64,000 bases of DNA from Phylloscopus collybita. Lineage: Eukaryota; Chordata; Aves; Passeriformes; Phylloscopidae. The stretch covers positions 434,001 through 498,000 of the forward strand of contig JAJNNQ010000044.1 of assembly GCA_027886175.1 (NCBI GenBank), read 5' to 3'. Below, in pieces: positions 46,261 to 55,300 of this stretch (position 1 is its first letter; each line of letters begins with the position of its first letter). A model generated the notes under the pieces. The model saw only the letters and a program-made list of their open reading frames with translations. It ran no database searches and had not been told where the DNA came from. The translations under genes were made by a program, and so were the position numbers.

Positions 46261-48579
46261 ATGGAGACGATTATTCAGGTTGTAAAAATTATGGAGGAGA
46301 GGTGGGGAATACGCTTAGAGCGAAAGAGTTTAAATCTTGCTATTGCAAGACTTACAGATTTGGGCACAATTCAGCGGCCCGTTGATATATTGGACCCAGA
46401 GAGATGGCAGAATTATACAATTGCCCTCGCGAATGATACTATAACTACCGGCAGTGGGAAAGCCCTCAAAGCGTGGGGAAAAGTAGAAACGGCTTTGAAA
46501 AGGGCGAGGGAGGAACAGGAGGCATGGAGCGCGGTGAAAACATGTTTATTTACCGTCTCGCGGCAAAAGGAGAGGGGGGGTGGACTTGCGGGACCCGCGG
46601 GACCCCCGGGAGATGCCCAGACCCGCGGCGGGAACGAACTGGAGGAAGACGCATTGCACCCTCCCCAAAATCCATGCCCAGCCACCCCGAACCCTGGGGG
46701 GGACTTTCCAGCTGTCCCACGGGACCCCCCGGACCCAGAGATCCCTCCAGAGCCCCCCGAAAATACCGCGATTCATTCGTCCATACTCCCCCCCCGCGCC
46801 CCCCCGCGCGATTTAGACCCACCCGATACCGGCAAATTAACGGGTCCGGAGACGCTGCCGCCGCTGCCCGCGCGGGATAGCCGCTCTCTAGAACCCGGGA
46901 ACGGACCCACTGCCCCTCCGAACCCCGAATCGGAGATGCGGGACAACGGCAACCCGTGGTCCGTCTGGACAGAACTCGCGCGGGAAGCTAGAGAGATAGA
47001 AAGAGAAGCCCGCGCCGCGTCGGGGCCGGCGGCGCCGGGGCCGCCCGCGCCGCATCCGCGCGGCGCCGCCGCTGCCGCGTCCGGGTCGGCGGCGCTGGGA
47101 CCGGGTGCGCCGCGATCGCGCTGCGCCGCCGCCCCTGCGCTGGGGCCAGCCGCGCCGCCGCCGCCATATTGGCAAGATGGCGACCGCGACCCGAGTTGGG
47201 GGCGGGGTCACCGGCCGCATGGCGCCGAAAACGCGGAAGTGCGGCTCCGCGCGGGGACGCATGCGCAGGAGGGAGGCTCGGACGTCCCGGTTTATATTGC
47301 GCAAGCGCGGGAGAGCGAGGAAACGCGCACGCGCAGTAGGAAATCGTCCCCAAGGTCATTTTACAAAGAAAAGACCCCCTCCGGGGGCAGGCACCACGCG
47401 CGCGAGGGGCAGGGTTGGGACGGCCCCCAGGAGGCGTGCCGGCGCCGCCCCCGAGAGGCGGGGAAAACCCACCCCCGAGAGGCGGAACGGGGCAGAGCCC
47501 GGGAGGCGGGCGAAGCCCGCCCCTGGGAGGCGGGACGGGGACGAAGCCCGACAAAAAGGCGCAGCAAGCCGGAAGTGTGCCAGCAGTTGACTTCCGACTG
47601 CGAATGGGATTACAGCTCAGACGCTAGTCTTACCGAGAGCTCTGAGACTAGCACAGAATCGGAATCGGAAATAGTAGAATTTACGGATTTTTTACCAAAA
47701 CCGAGCAAAGCTTTTTACAATACAGGGGAAGCAACACAATATAAGCTTACTGACTGGGGAAAGATAAAGGTTGCTTGTGCAGAGTGGCAGCCAGCAGCAG
47801 CTATTCATGCTTTTCCAGTGCGTGTTACTGGCACTAGACAGAATTTAAGACGAACTTACACACCTCTGAGCACAAAGGAAATCCAAACAGTGGTGAAGGC
47901 AATTCAAGAAAAGGGGTTAGGATCAGCCGTTGTGTCCACTTTAATAGACGGAATTTTTAGCAATAATGACTTGTTGCCTTTCGATATTTCTCAGATAACC
48001 CGAATGCTTTTTGACGGAGCAGGATTGATTGTTTTTCAGCAGGAATGGTCAGACCAGTGCACAGCAGCTTTAGCCCAAGGCTCAGGACAGGGACAACCCC
48101 TCCATGGCTCTACCCTGTCCAGGCTATTGGGCAAACATGATGACGTAGTTACTCCTCAGGCTCAGGCAACACTCCTCACAGCAGAGGAAGTCAAAGCAAC
48201 AACAAGAGCAGCCAGAGAAGCCATAAGAGTTGCTTCTCGAGTGGTGGACAAGTCATCACCATGGTCCTCAGTCAAGCAGGGAGAGAGCGAGAGTTTCACA
48301 CATTTTGTGGATCGGCTGCAAGCTGCTATTGACTCCTCCACACTGCCTGTGGAAGCAAGGGGACCTGTGGCACTGGATTGTCTAAAGCAACAGTGCAACA
48401 CTGTTACTAAGGACATTCTACGCTCTCTGCCAGCAGGTGCTACTTTGGCTGACATGATTAAACATGTGGTAAGAGAGGAACAGTTGATTCCTGTGCAAGC
48501 CACAATTCATACTATAACCAATGCATTACCATGCATGAAGTGTGGCCAAACAGGTCACTTGGCAGCTAACTGTCCTTAG
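46261..48579 (+). CDS. gag: Endogenous retroviral Gag polyprotein, open frame (772 codons)
   Basis: Structural polyprotein that forms virus-like cores at the plasma membrane. The start has G at -3 and +4. Residues 1 to about 100 form a matrix-like domain whose Trp and Gly pattern resembles alpharetroviruses by eye. Residues 105-250 are proline-rich. Residues 252-303 hold a 20-residue repeat ending in a PPPY late-domain motif (300-303), which in related viruses recruits Nedd4-type ligases for budding. Residues 389-428 are five 8-residue basic repeats. Residues 441-480 are acidic and serine-rich. Capsid follows, with the major homology region at 673-686. One CCHC zinc knuckle sits at 758-771, and the stop follows at once. 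A second knuckle-like segment downstream lacks its histidine and is out of the frame. The frame has no internal stop. Confidence 0.9.
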   Translation: METIIQVVKIMEERWGIRLERKSLNLAIARLTDLGTIQRPVDILDPERWQNYTIALANDTITTGSGKALKAWGKVETALKRAREEQEAWSAVKTCLFTVSRQKERGGGLAGPAGPPGDAQTRGGNELEEDALHPPQNPCPATPNPGGDFPAVPRDPPDPEIPPEPPENTAIHSSILPPRAPPRDLDPPDTGKLTGPETLPPLPARDSRSLEPGNGPTAPPNPESEMRDNGNPWSVWTELAREAREIEREARAASGPAAPGPPAPHPRGAAAAASGSAALGPGAPRSRCAAAPALGPAAPPPPYWQDGDRDPSWGRGHRPHGAENAEVRLRAGTHAQEGGSDVPVYIAQARESEETRTRSRKSSPRSFYKEKTPSGGRHHAREGQGWDGPQEACRRRPREAGKTHPREAERGRAREAGEARPWEAGRGRSPTKRRSKPEVCQQLTSDCEWDYSSDASLTESSETSTESESEIVEFTDFLPKPSKAFYNTGEATQYKLTDWGKIKVACAEWQPAAAIHAFPVRVTGTRQNLRRTYTPLSTKEIQTVVKAIQEKGLGSAVVSTLIDGIFSNNDLLPFDISQITRMLFDGAGLIVFQQEWSDQCTAALAQGSGQGQPLHGSTLSRLLGKHDDVVTPQAQATLLTAEEVKATTRAAREAIRVASRVVDKSSPWSSVKQGESESFTHFVDRLQAAIDSSTLPVEARGPVALDCLKQQCNTVTKDILRSLPAGATLADMIKHVVREEQLIPVQATIHTITNALPCMKCGQTGHLAANCP
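47014..47169 (+). repeat. 60-bp tandem repeat inside gag
   Basis: Two full 60-bp units (47014-47073, 47074-47133) and a 36-bp partial third. They encode Ala/Pro/Gly-rich 20-residue repeats and keep the gag frame because the period is a multiple of three. The partial unit ends at the PPPY motif. Confidence 0.85.
47425..47544 (+). repeat. 24-bp tandem repeat inside gag (five units)
   Basis: GAGGCG recurs at exactly 24-base steps (47431, 47455, 47479, 47503, 47527), giving five 8-residue units with a conserved Glu-Ala. The encoded segment is strongly basic. Confidence 0.9.
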
Positions 48580-48719
48580 CCAGCACAGCAACCTGTGACA
48601 CAGCAACCTGCAGCAGCACCCCTGATCCAACCCTAGCTAAGCGGAAAGGAGATGTTTGTACCAAAATTGTAAAGCCCAACAGAAAAAACAACAAGTGGGT
48701 TGTCCCAGCTTCATCTGCA
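48580..48719 (+). other. Junction left by loss of pro, pol and most of env
   Basis: Gln/Pro-coding sequence and a degenerate second zinc-knuckle-like segment (about 48653-48706) follow the gag stop. Env-like coding sequence then begins near 48720. No protease or polymerase motif occurs anywhere between, so several kilobases are missing relative to a complete provirus. Confidence 0.7.
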
Positions 48720-49286
48720 ATGTGGGTTTGTCAGAGGTCTGGAGTGAGTCCCTGTGTGTTCCTTCCCAAGTTCAATGATTCTAATGACTTCTGTGTCCAA
48801 GTTCTGATTGTTCCTAGGGTCCTGTACCATTCTGATGAAGAGGTGTACAGCCTTTTCGAAGAACCCAGCCGTCTTCGCAAAAGAGAAATAATAACAGGAA
48901 TCACCATCGCAATGCTGCTCGGTTTAGGAGCAGCTGGAACGGCGACGGGTGTCTCGGCCCTAGCAACACAGCACCGAGGACTGTCTCAGCTGCAGATGAC
49001 CATAGATGAGGACTTGCAGAGGATCGAGAAATCCATTTCCTACCTGGAGAAGTCAGTCTCTTCACTCTCAGAAGTGGTTCTGCAGAACAGACGCGGACTA
49101 GATCTCCTGTTCATGCAACAAAAAGGTCTGTGCGCGGCCCTGAAAGAAGAGTGCTGTTTTTACGCAGACCACACTGGAGTTGTCCGAGACTCAATGGCCG
49201 AACTCCGAAGCAGACTGGCTCAGAGACAAAAAGATAGAGAAGCTCAGCAGGGCTGGTTCGAATCCTGGTTTAACCAATCTCCATGA
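48720..49286 (+). pseudogene. env: Env fragment: end of surface subunit plus transmembrane ectodomain
   Basis: The remnant encodes about 50 residues of the surface-subunit C-terminus, a furin-type RLRKR cleavage site (codons 51-55), a hydrophobic Gly/Ala-rich fusion-peptide-like segment, a heptad region, and a CX6CC motif at codons 138-146 typical of gamma-type Env. TGA at 49284-49286 ends the frame immediately before the membrane-spanning region; the same frame then stays open for 51 codons to TGA at 49440-49442. Signal peptide and receptor-binding region are absent. The fragment is not a functional envelope gene. The first Met (48720) is not a natural env start. Confidence 0.85.
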
Positions 49287-49442
49287 TTAACCACTTTAAT
49301 TTCTTCCTTAGTAGGTCCATTGGCAATGTTACTTTTAACTGCCATCTTCGGACCATGCCTGCTGAACAAAATAGTCTCATTTATCAGAGCCCGCGTGGAG
49401 CAAACTAACATTCTGTTCATGCACCAACATGAAATGCTGTGA
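49287..49442 (+). pseudogene. env: Env membrane-anchor region behind the premature stop
   Basis: In frame with the fragment upstream, this segment encodes a hydrophobic stretch of about 23 residues followed by a short cytoplasmic-type tail. It has no start of its own and is separated from the ectodomain frame by one stop codon. Confidence 0.7.
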
Positions 49443-49528
49443 AATTGCCAGTCACAAGCTTTTCCAAGCTTGCCTGGCAGAAAACTTACTCAGGTTTCCC
49501 AAACTCCTTCTTCCTTTTTTGCTAAATA

Positions 49529-49630
49529 CTAACCTTCTACCTCATTTTAGTACCTATATACATATATGCATGATTAAGTATTAGCCTTCTACCTCATTTA
49601 GCATCTCTCTCTATATATATATATGTATAA
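49529..49630. repeat. About 52-bp imperfect direct duplication with TA-rich ends
   Basis: ccttctacctcatttta near 49533 and ccttctacctcattta near 49585 start two imperfect copies, each running into a TA-dinucleotide-rich stretch. It lies between env and the polypurine tract. Confidence 0.75.
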
Positions 49631-49649
49631 CTACCTCGTTTTTTGTGAT

Positions 49650-49664
49650 AGAGGGAGGGGGAGA
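49650..49664 (+). promoter_or_regulatory. Proviral polypurine tract
   Basis: A 15-base all-purine run AGAGGGAGGGGGAGA directly abuts the 3' LTR, the expected plus-strand primer site. Confidence 0.92.
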
Positions 49665-50032
49665 TGTGGAGAGAAATGTGAATTGGCAGGGACAGATTGC
49701 GCCTGCGGAAGACAATCGAACTGTAACGGGGCAGGGCCAGGCACATCTCTCTCCAAGATAACCCTTATCGCAAGGTCACAGACCCCTCTCTCTTCCCCTA
49801 CATACCAGTACTTTTCCACTACCCTTAAGAAACTAGTAAGACCCCCTATGACGTGGCAGAACCCAGAAGGTACTTAAACCCTGTGTTTTAGATAATAAAC
49901 GCATTTTGACGGACACGCCATATTGGTGTTTTACTGAGTCATTCTGCCCGAACCCCACGCTCTTAGCTCGTGGCGGTCGTGTCTTCACTGGAACCCAGGC
50001 CACCAAGATGATGGCTTAATAAAGCCGCAACA
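49665..50032 (+). mobile_element. Proviral 3' LTR (368 bp)
   Basis: Identical to the 5' LTR except at 49720. It is preceded directly by the polypurine tract. Confidence 0.95.
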
Positions 50033-50038
50033 AGTAGG
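50033..50038. repeat. Proviral target-site duplication, right
   Basis: AGTAGG, the partner of 45754-45759. Confidence 0.95.
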
Positions 50039-50102
50039 ATAAGAGGGAAAGTGACAAAGTGACAGACAAGTAGATTGTGAAGTGAGAATATAAGTTCCCT
50101 AG

Positions 50103-50830
50103 TGTTATAGATACAAAAAAAAAAAAAAAAAACCAAACCCAAAAAACCCCCAAAACAAAACAAAAAAATAAGTTGAAACTTTTTAATAGTTGTGTCCCTA
50201 TACTGGCTGTGTGTTTCGATTTCCATTCGCAACGGTGTTTATTTTTCAACTGGTTCTGAGTTGTTACAAATACTTGCTGTTGTAATGCTGTTCGGGTAGT
50301 TGTTAGAAAGTGTTGCAGGGTTTAGTTACCAATGTTTGTGGAAGTTTTGTGCGGCTGCCTTCCGGAATGCAGTTAAAGGGATAATACCAGGGGAAGGGGG
50401 GGGATCTTCTGCTCTCCCCAGATAACCCAGAGACTGAGACCACCACCCAGCGCTTTCATTGGAGAACACGACCGCCCAATCAAAACACGGCGGGAAGGAA
50501 TGATTGGTGTAGACAGCACCCTGCTAAGAACCAATGTGAGCCCGAAGAATGCACCAATCATGTAAAGGATCCAAAACGAGCCAATCCCTGAGGGGACTGA
50601 GACCATAAAAGGGACTGACCACGCGCAGTGGGGGCTTCTCTCTCGGGAACTGGAGTGTGCTGAGGGGTGGCCTGTGTGCACGTATTTGTTTGCTCTGACT
50701 TGCCGTGAGGGGCTGGGACTAGCTCAGCCCCTTGTTCCTGTAGCCGCTTCATAATAATAAACAGTTGGCCTTTCCTTTTTTAACATCTTTGGATTCACAG
50801 CCTCGTCATTATTTTTGCAACTTTGCGTCA
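50103..50830 (+). mobile_element. Probable ERV1-type LTR, unit 3
   Basis: Same element, now separated from its upstream flank by the young provirus, which inserted just 5' of it in the purine-rich stretch. CTAG flanks are at 50099-50102 and 50831-50834. Confidence 0.55.
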
Positions 50831-50834
50831 CTAG

Positions 50835-52234
50835 TACCCAGCCAAAGGGAAAGGGGACAGGGTTTGCCCGGAGCTGGGAAAGGCAGTAAAAAGCAGCGTT
50901 CTGTTGGGGTGTTTGTGTGTGTTGGGCTCTTAGGAGAGTGAGATACACACGCAGCTCAGGTGAATCCTTACTAAGAAACTGTTCTCTTTTGCTTTGATGA
51001 CTTTGTGCCCATTGAATTTCATCAAAGACTTGGCTCCTTTCTAACACCTCTCTCCCAGCAGCTCAGGGCTGCTCAGGGCTGTATTGCACGGTGCTTGCTG
51101 TGTGCCAGACAGCACAAAGCAGGCTGGCCTGGTGCCCCTGAATATTTCTGCACAACACTCTGCATTTCACCCCTTTGCTCAGTGCTCAGTGCAAAGCTCC
51201 AGGACTGCAGGTGCTTCCTCCCGGAGCTGTGTGAGGCCCTGGCTGCTGCAGATGGGAGCTGACAAGCTGTCCCTGCCTGAGGCTGCCCTCGGTTCCCCTG
51301 GCAGAAGCGCCGTGCCTGAAGGACTCTGCCCTGTGCTGGAGCCTGCGGAGCAGCCCGGCTCCCTCCCGCTGTGCCCGGAGTGCTGCACACACTGCTCACC
51401 TTGCCCAGGAGTTGCAGGGCAGCCGGCACAAGAGCAGGAATGCTCAGCCAGGCCTGCAGCCCTCGGCTGTCCTTGGCCTTTCTCTCCTGCTGTGCAGACT
51501 GCACAGGGCCAATGCCCCCAGGCTGTGCTGTGCCCAGCAGGGCTGCGCTTCCCCTCGGGAGGAGCAGCTGCCAGCTGGGCTATGAGAGCCGAGGATTCGC
51601 CCGGGGCCACCAAGAGGCACCCAGGGCCGGGCTGCTGCCTCTTGCAGCTCCAAGGAGCTCATGGCAGCCTCCTCTGCCCAGGCTCAGGCTGCTCTGGGCT
51701 CTGCCAGGGCTCTGCTGGGGCTCCAGCCTGGGCAAGGCGGGGCCTGCTCTCCCCTGGCCCTCGCTGACAGCTCTGCGCCAGCTCTGCAGCTTTCCCTGCA
51801 GCCTCCCTGATCTTTCTGCTTCCTCACTTGAGCAAAACTCTCCTCCAGCCAAAGAGATTGCACTTCGGGATACAAATCTAAGGGGCAGGAACCCAAATGC
51901 TCTCCAGTCATAGCTCGAGGCCTGCATGTGCACAGGATCTTTGGGCTGCCCCACTCCTCCTTTGCAGGTTCTGCCTGCAAATGCCACTGCCCTTTCTGCC
52001 TCAAACACAGGTGCCACAGCTGGGGAAAACCCAGCCAGTGGGCCATATTCCAAAGGCACCGTGGCCTGGAGAGGATGAATGAAGAAGCCTTCCCCACTTT
52101 CAAACCCTACCAAAGAGGCCATCATTGTCACTTTCCAACTCTAAGAAAAACCAGACAATTCAGAAGGAAATGTTGAGCTTTCTCACAAACTCAGAAAGAG
52201 AGAAATCTTTGAAATAATTTAAAGTTTCAAAATC
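50835..52234. other. GC-rich unrecognised stretch, unit 3
   Basis: Counterpart of 1729-3128. No gene recognised. Confidence 0.35.
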
Positions 52235-52321
52235 TTTATTTATTTAAAACCCTATGCTACAATCCTACTCTATCAACCTAACTAAAAACCTAATGCACAA
52301 TATTAGCTATAATTCTACTCT

Positions 52322-55300
52322 CTAATTCTCCTTATGGCTGGTCACGGAGAAATATATTGAATATGATCGCCCCATTCTTCTCTTTTCTTTCTGCTCTTTG
52401 ACTGCACCGATGAGTGGCGCCAGGCTGGATGCGGGCATGGCCTCTGTTACAAATGGATGCTGCACAAAGGAAAACAAAAACCAACAATGAACCATCATTT
52501 TCCGAGCTAAGAGCCTCAAAGGCAGGGCAATATTTTTTTAAATGAAAGAGGGATTGAGTCAGAGTAGGTCAAAGGAGAAACAGTGGGGCAATAGTGGCAC
52601 AGGTTGCTGCAAGAGCTGCCAAGTGCCCCAGGCCTGGAAATATTTCAGGTCTGAGCATCGCGATCTCTTTCAAGATGTCCCTGCTCATGGCAGGGCACTT
52701 GGAGCAGATGACCTTGACAGGTCCCTGCCAGCCCAGCCCAGTCCAGGATTGCTGAGTGTTTTTGTTTGAACAGCACCTGGAGTGGAGGTGAGGAGGAGTG
52801 GGGCTCATCTGATGCCTTGCCCTTGAGTGGAGGAGGAGCTCATCGCTGGGACACTGTTCCAGCTGCAGCCCCTGGGCATTTTACCTGCAGCAGCTCCTGG
52901 GCAGACCAGCGCTGCGCCTCGTCTGTCTGCAGGCAGCAGCTCAGGAAGTGACGCAGCAAAGGTGAGAGGAGCTCGGGCTGCCGCAGCTCTGGGGTCCCTC
53001 TTGTGGCGATCAGGCGTTGAGCCTGGAGAAAAAGGAAACACCAGTCTCTCCCCTGCTCCTTTTGCTGTGTCTGTAACTGCTCTCCCAGATCCCATTGTTC
53101 AAGCTCCACTCTGCAGTGGCAGTTTGTTTCTGCCGTGGCACAGAGGCAGAGATGCCTTTCCTGGACCAACAAACACCCCAAAGCCCAATGCAGCCAGAGC
53201 TTTTCCAAGATCCAACAGATCTGGCCTTGGCAGCTGATTTCATTGACTGACCTTGTTAGTGGAAACGACATCAGCAAAGGCACCTTTGGCTCTCTGAGCA
53301 TTCCCTTGACCAGCTTGACAGGCTATTTGGAGGAGGGACTTTGCTATGCTAACTCACTCTACTATTTCCAAGGATTATGACATGAAATGCATCTCTGCAG
53401 TGCTTGTTGGTCCCTTGAGCACAGCTGCCATCAAACAAAAGTCATCAAGCTTTTTGCTTGGCTCTTGAAAACAATGATAATTGAAAGGAAGGAAAGGAAA
53501 TCCCTCAGTTATTCCTCAGGTAAGGAAACAAACATTTGGAATCTCATCTTCAACACAGACACGTGAAGATGCATGCACCAATGGATTGGCATGAAAAAGC
53601 CTGTTTGGCCACACAGGAAACAGCTGCAGCTCTGTCTCTCAGCAGACTGCAAATTTCAGCTTCCCTTGTGTGGCCAAAGGAAAATTTGGGCGGTGAAATG
53701 AGAAGAAAGAGAAATGCCATCTCTATGGTAGCCCTCTGCTCATTTGGATACTCAGGTCAAGGCATTCACGGTGTGCCCATCCTAGAAAGTGCCCAGAAAC
53801 AAAGGGGTGGTTTTGGCAGGCTCTGCACATCACCAGGCTTCAGCTTGGTGACGTGGAGAAAGTGGCTTGGCTTAGGAAAGAAATATGGTCCCTGAGTGTT
53901 TCAGCAGCAGTGCACAAGAAGCACAAGAGCCTCTGTGGCCTTCACACCCTCATGTCCATGTTCCAGGCAAGTTTCCCTCAGAGAAGAATGGGGGTGCGCT
54001 TCTTCTCTTCAAACAACTGTTTTAGAAACTTGTTTGGGTTTGGCTTTCTTTCCTTCATTTCAGGAAAGATGATACCAGTTCTAAGATAGTTGTTTCCTGT
54101 TAGTAGGGCCATCTCCACAGCCTAAAGAGCTGGAACGACTTCTAAGCCAAAGCAAAATGTTGCCTGAGCATGGAGATGGTTTGTGTGGAGTGAGGCTGGA
54201 GCTCCCCCAGTGATGCAACCAAAAGTACAGCAGATGCTGATGTGCTGCAGGGACCTTTTTAGAAAGGGACCGTGGTGGAAGTAGTTCCAGCAGTTGACAA
54301 AGGGATTTTGTCCAACGGCAGACAGAAGGTGGGCAAGGTGAGAAAGACAACGGGATCAGAGGGTATTGACACCTTACCGAGCGAGAACTTTCACTCCAGT
54401 AAGGGACTTCTCCTTCAGCCATTTCAATGCCCACAATGCCAAAAGACCATATGTCCACTTTGGGGCCATATGGTTGACGTTTCACCATTTCAGGCGCCAT
54501 CCACCAAGCAGCCCCGATCACCGAGCTGCGTCTACTCTGCTCGTGGCTGAGTTGAGCAGAGAGGCCAAAATCAGCTGGGGAGAAAGCAAAGGACAGTTTT
54601 TATTTGAATACTGTGCAAGGAGGAAAGCAAGCAAAAGAATTGCCCAGGAGAAGTTGGAGAATGTGCTGTTGAATCTCCTGGACGGCTGTCCCTGGTCTGT
54701 TTTCTCAGGACTTTAGCCAAGGCAATATGGCATTGGCTACTTCAAAAACCCCACATTTTTTACACTGCCTCCAGCAGTGGCTTTTGTTCCCCTGAAGCTT
54801 TGCACTTGTAGCTCCCTCCCTTGGGAAGGGACACACACAGAGCACAGCCAGTCTGGACTGCTTGTTCCTTGTGCTAGGTCTGTGCACGCTGCAACGGTGT
54901 GGTCAGCTCACAGCAGAGCCCCTGCACTGCCAGCAGCACCATTTTTGGGGGGCTGGCAGTCGCTCCAAAGCAGCCCCACACCCCACATGTCCCTGGAACG
55001 CTGCACCTGACCAGGAGTATACTGACCCAGCTTGACAGAGCCATCGGTTCTGAGCAGGATGTTGAGGCTCTTCACATCTCGGTGCATCACATGGTTGGAG
55101 TGCAGAAAATGCAGTCCCTGCAGGCACTGAGAGAGAAAACAGAAAGCAGAGGGCAAAAATCACTGGTATGATTTCATCACACCAGAAAGGAAACAGCTCT
55201 CAAAGATTCCCTCTCCAGGGGAATGGGGAGTATTGGCAGGACACAGTGCCATGGAGAGCAGGAGCTTGCTGCTCCTACACTAGCAGAGCAGCACCTTTCT

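Larger units (their letters stand above)
45760..50032 (+). mobile_element. Young defective endogenous retrovirus (LTR-gag-env fragment-LTR)
   Basis: A 4,273-bp provirus flanked by the 6-bp duplication AGTAGG (45754-45759 and 50033-50038), which units 1 and 2 carry once. Order: 5' LTR, tRNA-Phe-like primer site, leader, open gag, short gag/env junction, env C-terminal fragment, polypurine tract, 3' LTR. Protease, reverse transcriptase, RNase H, integrase and most of the env surface region are absent. A 6-bp duplication is typical of alpha- and betaretrovirus-type integrases. The two LTRs differ at one of 368 positions, so the insertion is recent. It cannot replicate without help. Confidence 0.95.

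Noticed and set aside
46413..47567. Minus-strand frames antisense to gag
   Set aside because: They mirror the GC-rich Pro/Arg coding region and have no start context or homology.
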